The notes under the pieces: model-generated | Told to the model about the DNA's origin: nothing | Databases searched by the model: none | The model's input: only the letters and a program-made list of their open reading frames with translations | Made by a program: the position numbers and the translations under genes | NCBI RefSeq assembly: GCF_024347215.1 | Contig: NZ_AP025282.1 | Span: 248,001-312,000, forward strand | Length of the DNA: 64,000 nt | Source of the DNA: Aliamphritea ceti | GTDB taxonomy: Bacteria; Pseudomonadota; Gammaproteobacteria; Pseudomonadales; Balneatricaceae | Direction: 5' to 3' | Part shown: piece by piece, positions 1 through 8,527 of the stretch | Numbering within the stretch: the first letter of the stretch is position 1 | Layout: every line of letters begins with the position of its first letter

Positions 1-189
1 GTCGCCTTCGCGTTCAAAAAAGAATCCTTCAAGTTGTGCTTTTTTGATACCTCTGACAGCTTCCAGTTGATGAAAAGCTTGCTGAGATAAACCGCTACTG
101 GCGAGATAAAAGGCAATGCCGCCAACTAACAGGGCTGGGATCATCCCAACAAGCAGAAAAATCAGAGTGAGTTTTTGGGTAAGTTTCAT
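1..189 (-). CDS. Methyl-accepting chemotaxis protein, N-terminal fragment (cut by window edge)
   Basis: The 63 visible residues open with a short basic n-region and one hydrophobic membrane segment (about residues 8-30), followed by a segment reading QLEAVRGIKKAQLEGFF, a pattern typical of the start of the periplasmic sensor domain of chemotaxis transducers. The rest lies outside the window, so ligand-binding fold, HAMP and signalling domains cannot be checked. A sensor kinase or GGDEF protein with the same type of N-terminus is the main alternative. The ATG at 189 follows a GGAGGC-like site on the minus strand. A Fur-like sequence lies about 80 bp upstream. Confidence 0.6.
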   Translation of the reverse strand, partial: MKLTQKLTLIFLLVGMIPALLVGGIAFYLASSGLSQQAFHQLEAVRGIKKAQLEGFFFEREGD

Positions 190-265
190 GGGGCCTCCAT
201 GGCAAATAACTAGTACGACTGCCTTGCTGTACTACTTAATTGATTAAGCTAGCGTTAAGGCGTGA

Positions 266-281
266 CATTATCATTTTCATG
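266..281 (-). promoter_or_regulatory. Possible Fur box upstream of the chemotaxis receptor
   Basis: On the minus strand the bases read CATGAAAATGATAATG, which contains two adjacent hexamers close to the Fur unit GATAAT. It is embedded between two direct GTGACA repeats (262-267 and 281-286, 19 bp apart). The call rests on pattern only; the GTGACA repeats could equally be the site of another regulator. The rest of the 190-460 gap shows no ORF or RNA gene that I can support. Confidence 0.25.
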
Positions 282-413
282 TGACAGTTGTGCAAAGTGT
301 AAATGGGCATTTAGTCTATAAAAGAGCCATTCATATGCTCATTTTGGGAGGTGGGCGGGTTAGGCGGTAGGTAATAAACTTACTTATGGTATGGCTATTG
401 TGCTATGAAAAGG

Positions 414-442
414 AAAAATGCCGGTAAGGAGGAATTACCGGC
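414..442 (-). terminator. Terminator of the cupin gene
   Basis: An 8-bp stem GCCGGTAA (420-427) pairs with TTACCGGC (435-442). Read on the minus strand the hairpin is followed by five T (positions 418-414). It lies just downstream of the cupin stop codon at 461. Confidence 0.7.
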
Positions 443-460
443 GGCATTAAAAACAACGTC

Positions 461-772
461 TCAGACGCTGCCTGCTGTTTCGACTACCAGAATACGGGCC
501 TCGCCGATTGGATGCGCAACGTGCTCGGTACCCACCGATGCATAAAAAATATCGCCGGTTTCCAGTCGTATAATGCTTTCTTTGCCTTGTTCGCGATAAT
601 GCATATCAACCTTTCCATCCAGTACAGCAAAGACTTCTTCACCGTCATTGATATGCCACTTGTAGGGTTGGTCAGTCCAATGAAGCCGGGTAGTGATGCC
701 GTTCATACTGGCGATGTCCTGAGCCCCCCAGGCCCGTTCAGCGGTAAACTCTTTTGCACGATAAATCTTCAT
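461..772 (-). CDS. Small cupin-domain protein
   Basis: A 103-residue single-domain cupin: a beta-barrel signature runs from about residue 35 (KWHINDGEEVFAVLDGKV) to the second cupin motif around residues 72-85 (GDIFYASVGTEHVAHP). One histidine-rich face (H40 and H84/H87 region) could bind a metal, but the first motif has only one clear histidine. Small cupins of this type act as sensors, isomerases or dioxygenases; the sequence does not decide which. The start is supported by AGGAAACACT before the ATG. It sits just downstream of the response regulator on the same strand, 38 bp apart, so it may be co-transcribed with it. Confidence 0.75.
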   Translation of the reverse strand: MKIYRAKEFTAERAWGAQDIASMNGITTRLHWTDQPYKWHINDGEEVFAVLDGKVDMHYREQGKESIIRLETGDIFYASVGTEHVAHPIGEARILVVETAGSV

Positions 773-810
773 AGTGTTTCCTGTGTGGATCGTCTGCGGC
801 AGAGCCTGAC

Positions 811-1479
811 TTAAAGCGCGAGTAGATAACCTTTACTGCGTACTGTCTTAATATACCGATAAGGTGGTTGATCATCGTTGAGCTTTTTGCGCAATGTAGA
901 TATTCGCAAATCTATTGCCCGGTCGATGCCGTCAAAAGGAATACCACGAATATCCTGGTATAGCTGCTCCCGGGAGATAATTTCGCCGGCCTTTTCATAC
1001 AGGTAGGCCAATAGCTGATATTCACCGCTGGTGAGTTCCAGTGCAATGCCTTTCAAGCTGGCGGTATAGGTCGCAGAGTCGAGGTGAATATCCTGCACGG
1101 GTGTATTGGCGGGATAGCTGCGGCGCAACAGGGCTTCAATATGCGCGAGTAACAGATGCGGCCGGATGGGTTTTTGCAGATAGTTATCCACACCCAGCTG
1201 CAGTGACGCTGTGGCAACCATGTCATCATCTTTAGCTGTCAGCATCAGTACCGGAATGTCACTGGATTTGCGCAGGTGGCGACAGATTTCCAGGCCGTCC
1301 CGGCCGGGTAGCATCAGGTCAAGTACCGCCAGATCAAAGCTTTGCTGGTCGATTTCATGGCAGGCGACATTCCCGTCATGACAACAGACCACAGTAAAAC
1401 CTTCTTCCTGTAAAAAGCTCTGCATCATTTCTGCCAGTGGGGCATCATCTTCTACCAGCAATATGCGGGTATCACGCAT
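811..1479 (-). CDS. OmpR-family response regulator (RstA-like)
   Basis: 222 residues. The receiver domain (1-120) has the acidic pocket E10-D11-D12, the phosphoacceptor D54 in LDLMLPGRDG, and K103 in LQKP. The C-terminal half (about 125-222) is a winged-helix OmpR/PhoB DNA-binding domain ending in IKTVRSKGYLL. Local sequence and length resemble RstA, and a sensor kinase of RstB length lies 650 bp away on the opposite strand (2131), so the two probably form one system although they are divergent and separated by a lipoprotein gene. The ATG follows AGGAGAGAGTCG. The signal sensed is unknown; RstAB in enterobacteria is linked to PhoPQ and acid/iron responses, which cannot be transferred here. 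Confidence 0.88.
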   Translation of the reverse strand: MRDTRILLVEDDAPLAEMMQSFLQEEGFTVVCCHDGNVACHEIDQQSFDLAVLDLMLPGRDGLEICRHLRKSSDIPVLMLTAKDDDMVATASLQLGVDNYLQKPIRPHLLLAHIEALLRRSYPANTPVQDIHLDSATYTASLKGIALELTSGEYQLLAYLYEKAGEIISREQLYQDIRGIPFDGIDRAIDLRISTLRKKLNDDQPPYRYIKTVRSKGYLLAL

Positions 1480-1607
1480 CGACTCTCTCCTGCTTACAAA
1501 TGCTTACATTTACACACGGTTATGCAACTGAAGGGCTTTCTGCCGCCGGCTATCATAGCTGCAATTGTTAACCGGCATCTAGTTTACAGATGTCTGAATT
1601 GCAGGAC

Positions 1608-1997
1608 ATGAAGAAAATGTATTCTAAAACGAATCTGATACTGGCAACCAGCCTGGTGTTCACAACTTTACTGACTGGCTGCGCGAACACCGCGTCTGAT
1701 TATGAGCCAATCGTAGACGGCCCGAAGGACGCGTTATTTTATGACGACCTTGCTGCCTGTAAAAATCTTGCCGAGCAGCGTGAGTATCTGAATGGTGATA
1801 CTAAATCTGAAGCTTTGCTGGGGGCAGGATTAGGGGCTGTCGTTGGCGCAATCGGTGGTGATACCGGAGATATCGTTGGTGGAGCTCTGGTTGGAGGCGC
1901 TCTGAGCGCAGGGGGTAGTGCCTGGGAAGTACGGGGCGAACGTAAGAGCATTGTTATTGAATGTATGAATGGTCGTGGACACCGGGTGGTGGGCTAA
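1608..1997 (+). CDS. Small glycine-zipper lipoprotein
   Basis: A signal peptide ending in the lipobox LLTGC indicates export and lipidation. The mature part has a glycine-rich stretch (GAGLGAVVGAIGG and GGALVGGALSAGG) typical of glycine-zipper outer-membrane lipoproteins that insert small helices in membranes. An in-frame ATG at 1590 exists but would add six residues before the signal peptide and has no visible ribosome site; ATG 1608 or ATG 1617 are better, the latter with AGGA about 10 bases upstream. The gene lies between the divergent response regulator and the sensor kinase, in the same direction as the kinase, and could be a target or accessory of that system. No specific function is recognised. 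Confidence 0.75.
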   Translation: MKKMYSKTNLILATSLVFTTLLTGCANTASDYEPIVDGPKDALFYDDLAACKNLAEQREYLNGDTKSEALLGAGLGAVVGAIGGDTGDIVGGALVGGALSAGGSAWEVRGERKSIVIECMNGRGHRVVG

Positions 1998-2130
1998 ACG
2001 CAAGAGGGGAAAAGTTTCAGCCTGCGCCGCTTCAGGGGAACGTCCGAGTGGATAAGATACATGACTATTGGTGGGTTATGTTTGTTATTCTGGGGCTGGC
2101 ATTCAGTCATTGGGTAAGTGGTAGCGAATT

Positions 2131-3429
2131 ATGCGCAGGCTTTTTTTTAAAACAGTTTTCGGTATCAGCGGCATTATTGTGCTGGGGATACTGAGTCTGG
2201 TGTTTTTTGTGATTGAGCCGGCGTTCGATGAGTTTGGCGAGATTGAATATCAGGAAGAAACATCACTGGAGCATCGTTTAGTTTACGTCTTGCTGGCAGA
2301 TCAGCCATTTGAAGAGTGGCAAACCAGTATTGCTGAGTACAGCAGTTTTTTTGAACTGACGACCAGTCTGGTGAAGCATTCCGATGTCCCAGCCGATGCT
2401 GAGCCATTTACGACACCTGATGGCCAGTCCGGGGAGTTCTGGGTCGATGAAGAAGATTTGTATTACAGCTATTATCCCAGCCCGGATCCCGAATGGCTGA
2501 TTCTCTACGAAGAAGGTGACAGCGAGTTGGTAGATGAAAGCCGTGCCGAAATGGCTGTGGCGCTTTTATTTATCGGGCCACTGGTGATTATCATTCTGGC
2601 GATGCTGCTGGGTATTGGTTATCTACTGTATGCCTTTAGTCGGCCAATGCAGGCGCTGGAGGCGGCTATCGAAGGTTTTAGCCATGATACTAAGGTGCGT
2701 CTGGGGCAAGAGCATGGCAAGCTGATTCCAAATATAGTCACAGCATTTAATGGCATGGCTGACCGGCTGGGTTCAACGCTGACTGAACAGCAGGTCATGA
2801 TTGCTGCGATTCCCCATGAGCTGCGAACACCGATTGCCCGTATTCGTTTTGCACTGGATATGCTGCGGGGCAAGCAGGGAGAAACACTGTGGCAAGGCCT
2901 TGAGCGGATCGATAATTATGTCGATGAGTTGCAGCAAACATCAGAAAATATTCTTGAGTTGAGCAAAGTGAATCAGGAGGCGCTGATACTGCAGCCGATC
3001 TCGCTGACTGAGCTGGTAACGCAAAGCTGTGGGGAATATCGCGAAGCATCGGAACTGGCAGTTAGTATGCCTGATGATAATGTTCTGGTTCAGGGTAATT
3101 CAGGATTGATACAACGGGTATTGGGCAATCTGTTGGACAATGCGCTGCAGTGTCATCAGAGTTATATCGCGCTAAGCCTGACAATGGTTAAAGAACATGC
3201 AGTGATCTGCATTGAAAATGATGGCGCTGATTTAAGCGCAGAAGATATAAGTCAGTTATTCCAGCCATTTTACCGTGCTGATAGTAGTCGAAGTCGCCGT
3301 TCGGGTGGTCTAGGTATTGGTCTGACTCTGGTTGCGCAGATTATTGCCCGGCATAAGGGTGAAGTGAGTGCTGAACTGATCAGGCCGGGCGTCATTCAGG
3401 TGAAAGTATCGCTACCGGTTATCGAATAA
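2131..3429 (+). CDS. Sensor histidine kinase (RstB-like)
   Basis: 432 residues. A membrane helix at about 8-30, an acidic periplasmic domain (about 31-140, rich in Asp/Glu/Tyr), a second helix at about 143-167, a HAMP linker, then HisKA with the phosphoacceptor H229 in the H-box (IPHELRTPIARIRFAL), the N-box NLLDNALQ, and G-boxes ending GGLGIGLTLVAQ. Length and H-box are close to RstB. The partner is presumably the response regulator at 811-1479. The acidic periplasmic loop would fit a divalent cation or pH sensor, by analogy with PhoQ, but this is inference. The start codon has only a weak ribosome site. Confidence 0.87.
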   Translation: MRRLFFKTVFGISGIIVLGILSLVFFVIEPAFDEFGEIEYQEETSLEHRLVYVLLADQPFEEWQTSIAEYSSFFELTTSLVKHSDVPADAEPFTTPDGQSGEFWVDEEDLYYSYYPSPDPEWLILYEEGDSELVDESRAEMAVALLFIGPLVIIILAMLLGIGYLLYAFSRPMQALEAAIEGFSHDTKVRLGQEHGKLIPNIVTAFNGMADRLGSTLTEQQVMIAAIPHELRTPIARIRFALDMLRGKQGETLWQGLERIDNYVDELQQTSENILELSKVNQEALILQPISLTELVTQSCGEYREASELAVSMPDDNVLVQGNSGLIQRVLGNLLDNALQCHQSYIALSLTMVKEHAVICIENDGADLSAEDISQLFQPFYRADSSRSRRSGGLGIGLTLVAQIIARHKGEVSAELIRPGVIQVKVSLPVIE

Positions 3430-3431
3430 CT

Positions 3432-3460
3432 AAAAAGCCGGATAGTCATCCGGCTTTTTT
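3432..3460 (+). terminator. Bidirectional terminator between the kinase gene and tag
   Basis: AAAAAGCCGGAT, a 4-base loop, then ATCCGGCTTTTTT: a perfect stem with A and T runs on both sides, placed between two convergent genes. Confidence 0.9.
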
Positions 3461-3479
3461 GTGTTTGAGGGTGATGCCA

Positions 3480-4067
3480 TCAGAGGGCGAATGTTTCGGC
3501 CAGCTGTTTACAGGGCTGGTAGCGAATACAACCAACTTCGTGGTCGTTCACCATGCCAGTTGCCTGCATAAAGGCGTAGCAAATGGTCGGGCCAACAAAG
3601 TTCATACCGAGTTTCTTCAGTGCTTTGCTCATGGCAATAGATTCAGGTGTTGATCCCGGTACTTCACTCATGTTTTGCCAGCTGTTCTGGACAGGTTTGT
3701 AGTTCACAAACTGCCAGATATATTTTGCGAAACTGCCATGTTCTTTTTGCAGTTCGAGAAAAATTCGGGCGTTCTTCACGGATGCTTCCAGCTTGCCGCG
3801 ATGCCGGACAATACCTGCATCCTGCAACATAGCTTCAATTTTATCGGCATCAAATTCAGCGACTTTTTGCGGATCAAACCCTTCATATTGCCGGCGGTAG
3901 CCTTCACGTTTTTCCAGAATAGTCCGCCAGCTCAGACCAGCCTGAGCGCTTTCCAGTATCAGGTATTCAAACAGTATCTGATCGTCAGTCTGTGGAACGC
4001 CCCAGACTTCATCGTGATATTGAGTTTCCAGTTCGGTCACGGTTGACCAGGCACAGCGTTGACTCAT
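3480..4067 (-). CDS. tag: DNA-3-methyladenine glycosylase I
   Basis: 195 residues, the usual Tag length. It removes 3-methyladenine from alkylated DNA (base excision repair, cytoplasm). The zinc ligands of the family are visible: C5, H18 in YHDEVWG, and H176/C180 in NDHEVGC. The acidic residue expected in the base pocket is E39. The C-terminus is short (RYQPCKQLA). It is the third gene of a minus-strand run prlC-yheV-tag; an AAGGA site precedes the ATG. Confidence 0.95.
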   Translation of the reverse strand: MSQRCAWSTVTELETQYHDEVWGVPQTDDQILFEYLILESAQAGLSWRTILEKREGYRRQYEGFDPQKVAEFDADKIEAMLQDAGIVRHRGKLEASVKNARIFLELQKEHGSFAKYIWQFVNYKPVQNSWQNMSEVPGSTPESIAMSKALKKLGMNFVGPTICYAFMQATGMVNDHEVGCIRYQPCKQLAETFAL

Positions 4068-4139
4068 GACGACAATCCTTATCTATAGGGTGTTAATAAC
4101 CGGGTTAGCAGCTTTTGGTTCAGGGGCGTTAACTCAGCG

Positions 4140-4394
4140 TTAATGCTTAGTACCCGGATTCGGATGGAAAATCAGTGGTTGAGCCGGTTCAAGCTCTACC
4201 TTTCCGCCACGGTTTACCCGGGTTTCCATTTCTTCTGATGGCTGATCAGAGCCATCCATTGCCATGGAGTCTTCAAAATCGCAGCGTACGCATTCGCGGT
4301 ATTCGCGGCCGTCAGCACGATACATTTTCAGGGTGTCCATTTCAGCGCACCGGGGACACACTGCCCCGGCGATAAAGCGTTTTACGATAGTCAT
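4140..4394 (-). CDS. yheV: YheV-family zinc-ribbon protein (DUF2387)
   Basis: 84 residues with two Cys pairs, C13-x2-C16 (VCPRC) and C35-x2-C38 (ECVRC), as in a zinc ribbon. YheV is a conserved small gammaproteobacterial protein of unknown role found next to prlC, exactly as here (8 bp downstream of prlC). The acidic, proline-rich C-terminal tail is probably disordered. Confidence 0.88.
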   Translation of the reverse strand: MTIVKRFIAGAVCPRCAEMDTLKMYRADGREYRECVRCDFEDSMAMDGSDQPSEEMETRVNRGGKVELEPAQPLIFHPNPGTKH

Positions 4395-4402
4395 AAATGC
4401 TC

Positions 4403-6448
4403 TCAGTTCGGTTGGCTGACGATGCCAGAGTGACGCAGTAGCGCATCAACTTCCGGTGCCCGTCCACGGAAAGCGGTGAACAGTTCCATAGGTTCGCGGG
4501 AGCCGCCCATTTCTAAAATGTTACTGCGGAAGTCACGGCCTGCCTGCGGATCAAAGATACCTTCTTCTTCGAACCGGGAGAAAGCATCGGCTGACAGTAC
4601 TTCTGCCCATTTATAGCTATAGTAGCCTGCTGCGTAACCGCCGGCAAAAATGTGCGAGAAACTGTGCTGGAATCGGTTGAAGTCCGGTGCACTGATAACG
4701 GCTACTTTACTGCGCACATCATTCAGCACTGCCTGAACATCGGTTTGACCGGTTTGATACTCAGCATGCAGACGGAAATCAAACAGAGAGAATTCCAGCT
4801 GACGCACCATCATCATGCCTGACTGGAAGTTTTTCGCTGCTAACATTTTATCCAGCATGTCCTGCGGCAGGGTTTCGCCCGTTTCATAATGACCGGAAAT
4901 AAGAGCCAGCGCTTCAGGTTCGTAACACCAGTTTTCCAGGAACTGACTTGGCAGTTCGACAGCATCCCAGGCGACACCGTTGATACCGCTGACATCGGCG
5001 GATTCTATCTTGGTCAGCATGTGGTGCAGACCGTGGCCGAATTCATGGAATAACGTTGTTACTTCGTTATGGGTCAGCAGTGCAGGCTTGTCGCCAACCG
5101 GAGAATTGAAGTTACATACCAGATAAGCAACAGGTAGCTGAATCGCACCGTCGTTCAGGCGGCGGCGTACCCGGCATTCATCCATCCAGGCACCGCCACG
5201 CTTTTTCTCACGGGCGAAAGGGTCCAGATAGAAACGGGCAATGGTTTCGCTGCCACGTATAACATTGAACAGGCGGGCATCTTTATGCCAGCTGTCGAAT
5301 TCGGTTACTTCTTCTATTTCAATGTCGAACAATTTACCTGTTACCTGGAACAGGCCACTGAGGACTTTTGACATTGGGAAGTAAGGGCGAAGTTCTTCCT
5401 GAGAAATCGCATAGCGGTCTTGCTTAAGCTTTTCGCCGTAATAGCTGATATCCCAGGCTTCCAGTTTATCCAGCCCTTGTTGCTGCTGGGCAAACTCAGT
5501 CAGTTCAGCCAGTTCCTGCTGTGCGACCGGAAGGCTCTTAATTGCCAGATCTTCCAGAAACTGAATAACCTGCGAGGTGTTCTCTGCCATTTTGGTGGCC
5601 AGGGAGTATTCTGAATAGTTAGCGAAGCCAAGTAGTTGAGCCAGCTCACTGCGTAATTCGAGAATTTCTGTCATTAGCGGGGAGTTATCCCACTTACCTG
5701 CATGAGGCCCCTGATCAGATGCCCGGGTACAGAAGGCTTCATATACTTCACGGCGTAATTCGCGGTTATCAGCATAGGTAATAACCGGGAAGTAGGATGG
5801 GAAGTCCAGCGTAATTAACCAGCCTTGCTGATCTTTTGCTTCCGCTTGTTGTTTCGCAGCAGCAATGGCCATCTCGGGCAGACCGGCCAGTTCGGCTTCA
5901 TCGGTAAGCACTTTGCTCCAGCCATCGGTTGCGTCCATCAGGTTTTCAGAAAACTTAGTGGTCAGCTCCGACAGACGTTGCTGCAACTCGGCATAACGCT
6001 GTTGATCTTCATCTTCCAGTGCGATACCGCTAAGGGTGAAGTCACGCAGCGCGTTGTTGATAGCTTTTTGCTGAGCTTCGTTAAGTACCGGGTAAACATC
6101 TGAGTCACGCAGATCTTTAAACGCCTGGTATAGCGGCTGATGCTGGCCCATTTCGGTCCAGTACTGAGACAGTTTTGGCAAACAGGCGTTATACGCATCG
6201 CGTAGGGCATCGCTGTTAACGACTGCATTCATATGGGAAACCGGTGACCATGCCTGAGACAGACGGTCGTTCAGTGCTTCCAGAGGCGCGACTAAATTTT
6301 CCCAGCTAGGTGCTGTCAGGTTGTTTAGAATAGTTTCCAGCTGTTGGCGGTTATCTGCCAGTAACTGATCGATGGCCGGCTCGATCTGGTCCGGTTGCAG
6401 TGTGCTGAATGGAGGTAACAAATTGTTTTGCAGCAGAGGATTCGACAT
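4403..6448 (-). CDS. prlC: Oligopeptidase A (M3 metallopeptidase)
   Basis: 681 residues, matching the 680-residue E. coli enzyme. The zinc motif HEFGH starts at H468, followed by the GINGVAWDAVELPSQFLENW region of the M3 active site. The enzyme is cytoplasmic and degrades signal peptides and other peptides after proteases. The ATG follows GGAGCTAGTGT. A possible heat-shock promoter lies about 90 bp upstream. It leads the operon with yheV and tag. Confidence 0.97.
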   Translation of the reverse strand: MSNPLLQNNLLPPFSTLQPDQIEPAIDQLLADNRQQLETILNNLTAPSWENLVAPLEALNDRLSQAWSPVSHMNAVVNSDALRDAYNACLPKLSQYWTEMGQHQPLYQAFKDLRDSDVYPVLNEAQQKAINNALRDFTLSGIALEDEDQQRYAELQQRLSELTTKFSENLMDATDGWSKVLTDEAELAGLPEMAIAAAKQQAEAKDQQGWLITLDFPSYFPVITYADNRELRREVYEAFCTRASDQGPHAGKWDNSPLMTEILELRSELAQLLGFANYSEYSLATKMAENTSQVIQFLEDLAIKSLPVAQQELAELTEFAQQQQGLDKLEAWDISYYGEKLKQDRYAISQEELRPYFPMSKVLSGLFQVTGKLFDIEIEEVTEFDSWHKDARLFNVIRGSETIARFYLDPFAREKKRGGAWMDECRVRRRLNDGAIQLPVAYLVCNFNSPVGDKPALLTHNEVTTLFHEFGHGLHHMLTKIESADVSGINGVAWDAVELPSQFLENWCYEPEALALISGHYETGETLPQDMLDKMLAAKNFQSGMMMVRQLEFSLFDFRLHAEYQTGQTDVQAVLNDVRSKVAVISAPDFNRFQHSFSHIFAGGYAAGYYSYKWAEVLSADAFSRFEEEGIFDPQAGRDFRSNILEMGGSREPMELFTAFRGRAPEVDALLRHSGIVSQPN

Positions 6449-6537
6449 ACACTAGCTCCGGTAAATAAGATAATGCCTTGCGTGATGTTGGCTGGGAAAA
6501 GTCCCGGCTGTATTTGGTGGCAGGCGTGTTCTCTTTT

Positions 6538-6566
6538 ATGTAAGGGCAAAAAGACTTTTTTCAATC
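6538..6566 (-). promoter_or_regulatory. Candidate sigma-32 promoter of prlC
   Basis: On the minus strand GATTGAAA (6566-6559), a 12-base spacer, then CCCTTACAT (6546-6538). This resembles the heat-shock consensus CTTGAAA and CCCCAT with a spacer one or two bases shorter than usual. E. coli prlC is under sigma-32 control, which makes the match more credible. Confidence 0.4.
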
Positions 6567-6582
6567 AGGGACTTGGTCTTAT

Positions 6583-6599
6583 GATTGTTATAAACAATC
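6583..6599. promoter_or_regulatory. 17-bp dyad in the prlC / carbonic anhydrase divergent region
   Basis: GATTGTT, a 3-base centre, AACAATC: a perfect 7-bp inverted repeat between two divergent genes. It could be an operator; no regulator is suggested by sequence. Confidence 0.4.
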
Positions 6600-6674
6600 T
6601 GGGTTCCGTAATGTTGTCATGATGTATAGACAGAGCGGATTAATTCCTGAAAAAGCAGATAAGGGTATAACAGC

Positions 6675-7238
6675 ATGAATGTACGCACTTTCCAAGGCAT
6701 GACTCCAAAATTAGGGGAACGGGTGTTTGTCGATCCCAGTGCTGTCGTGCTGGGAGATGTTGAACTGGGCGATGATGTGTCGGTTTGGCCGTTAACGGTG
6801 ATCCGTGGCGATATGCACAGAATTCGGGTGGGTGACCGTACCAGTGTTCAGGACGGTTCGGTGTTACACATAACCCATGCCAGTGATTTTAACCCGGGTG
6901 GTTATCCACTGTTGATCGGCTCAGATGTCACTATTGGTCATCAGGCAATGTTACACGGCTGCACCATTGGTGACCGGGTGTTGATTGGTATGGGCGCAAT
7001 GGTGATGGATGGGGCAGTTGTTGAAGATGAAGTGATTATTGGTGCTGGTAGTCTGGTGCCGTCGGGTAAAACATTGCAAAGCGGTTATCTTTACGTTGGC
7101 CGACCTGTGAAGCAGATACGGGAGCTGACAGAAAAAGAAATCAGCTTCTTTCCTTACACTGCCGGTAATTACGTGAAGCTTAAAGATCAGCATCGTGAAG
7201 AGAATTATGGCGCAGAAAAACCGGATGCAAAAAGCTAA
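6675..7238 (+). CDS. Gamma-class carbonic anhydrase-like protein (YrdA type)
   Basis: 187 residues of left-handed beta-helix hexapeptide repeats (GDVELGDDVSVWPLTVIRGD, then IGSDVTIGHQAMLHGCTIGD). The three histidines that bind the metal at the trimer interface are present: H65 or H68 in LHITH, H89 in GHQ and H94 in LHGC. Family members bind Zn, Fe or Co; many close homologues such as YrdA show weak or no carbonic anhydrase activity, so the enzymatic role is not certain. Transcribed away from prlC. Confidence 0.92.
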   Translation: MNVRTFQGMTPKLGERVFVDPSAVVLGDVELGDDVSVWPLTVIRGDMHRIRVGDRTSVQDGSVLHITHASDFNPGGYPLLIGSDVTIGHQAMLHGCTIGDRVLIGMGAMVMDGAVVEDEVIIGAGSLVPSGKTLQSGYLYVGRPVKQIRELTEKEISFFPYTAGNYVKLKDQHREENYGAEKPDAKS

Positions 7239-7299
7239 GTGAATTACGGATCACTATCTCTGGAAACATAAGCATTTAGAACATAAGGAAGCCTATTCT

Positions 7300-7842
7300 G
7301 TGATTGCTTCAGACTTGCTGATTATCCGGGCCGTGAAAGAAGCGGATTTGCCGGTGTTTTTTGAACATCTGAGTGATATGAGTAGCCTGGGTGAATTTTT
7401 ACCGGTAATCATGCCTTCGGAAACTCAGCTGCGGCATGAGTTCGCCGCTGATGGCCTGATCGGTAAAGACGCTCAGCGCTTGCTGATTGTTTCTCCGGAT
7501 GGCGAAATGCTGGGATATATCTGGGCATTTAAGTCGGTGCCGTACTTTGATGCGACAGAGGTGGGCTATCAGATATTCAGTACTGAGCAGCGGGGTAAGG
7601 GCTATGCCAGTGAGGCACTGCGGCTGTTCAGGGATTATCTGTTTGAGTCCAGCCAGGTGAATCGTCTGGAGCTGCGCATCTCGACTGACAATACCGGGTC
7701 ACAGAAAGTGGCTGAAAAACTGAATTTTGTACGTGAAGGCATCTGTCGGGAAGCGGCTTATTCCAAAGGCAGGCTGCACGATATGTGCATATACGCGCAG
7801 TTACGCCGAGAGTGGCAGGAGCAGGGCAATACTGATGGCTGA
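7300..7842 (+). CDS. GNAT-family N-acetyltransferase
   Basis: 180 residues, with the acetyl-CoA binding motif QRGKGYASEALRLF (about residues 98-111) and the usual GNAT C-terminal strand around NTGSQKVAEKLNFVREGI. This subgroup (RimJ/RimL-like layout) acetylates amines or N-termini; the substrate is unknown. The start is GTG at 7300 with AAGGAAG 9 bases upstream. Its stop overlaps the start of creB by eight bases, so it is probably translated together with creBC. Confidence 0.85.
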   Translation: MIASDLLIIRAVKEADLPVFFEHLSDMSSLGEFLPVIMPSETQLRHEFAADGLIGKDAQRLLIVSPDGEMLGYIWAFKSVPYFDATEVGYQIFSTEQRGKGYASEALRLFRDYLFESSQVNRLELRISTDNTGSQKVAEKLNFVREGICREAAYSKGRLHDMCIYAQLRREWQEQGNTDG

Positions 7843-8527
7843 CAGTAAGCATATTCTGATTGTTGAAGACGAAGCTTCAATTGCGGATAACATCAGCTTT
7901 GCATTACAGCTGGAAGGTTTTAGCAGCGAGCACTGCACACTAGCGGGTGATGCCTTGCTACGCCTGAAGGAAGCGAGCTTTGCGTTGGCAATTGTTGATG
8001 TCGGCCTGCCGGACATGAATGGTTTTGAACTCTGTAAAGCAATTCGCAGGGATTCCAATATTCCGTTGATATTTCTGACCGCCCGGGCAGATGAGATTGA
8101 CCGGATTCTTGGTCTGGAACTGGGCGCTGATGATTATGTGACTAAGCCGTTTAGTCCGCGAGAACTGACAACCCGGGTCAAGACTGTATTGCGCCGGGCA
8201 AGGCCAGAAAGTGCTGAAGTTTCCGTCAGTGCCGAGCTGCCCTTTGTGCTGGATACACTTCAAGCATCGATTCAGTTCAGAGGATGTGTGCTTAACCTGA
8301 CCCGCATTGAATTTCTGATGCTGCAAACGCTGGTAGAACATCCGGGCCAGGTGTTCAGTCGTGGGCAGCTAATGCATGCTGCCTGGGAGCATCCGCAGGT
8401 GAGTCTGGAAAGGTCTGTTGATACTCACATTAAAAGCCTGAGGGCGAAGCTAAAACAGGTAGAGCCTGGGGATGATTCGATTCAGACCCACCGGGGGCTG
8501 GGCTATAGCCTGGTGATTTCAGACTGA
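7835..8527 (+). CDS. creB: Response regulator CreB
   Basis: 230 residues from the ATG at 7835, which removes a non-homologous extension. Receiver domain with phosphoacceptor D55 (IVDVGLPDMNG) and K in VTKPFSPREL, followed by an OmpR-type winged helix ending THRGLGYSLV. Followed by a CreC kinase and a CreD membrane protein, which identifies the system. CreBC responds to growth in minimal medium or fermentation in E. coli and influences beta-lactamase expression and biofilm in pseudomonads and Aeromonas. Starts inside the GNAT gene and ends one base into creC (TGATG). Confidence 0.92.
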   Translation: MADSKHILIVEDEASIADNISFALQLEGFSSEHCTLAGDALLRLKEASFALAIVDVGLPDMNGFELCKAIRRDSNIPLIFLTARADEIDRILGLELGADDYVTKPFSPRELTTRVKTVLRRARPESAEVSVSAELPFVLDTLQASIQFRGCVLNLTRIEFLMLQTLVEHPGQVFSRGQLMHAAWEHPQVSLERSVDTHIKSLRAKLKQVEPGDDSIQTHRGLGYSLVISD

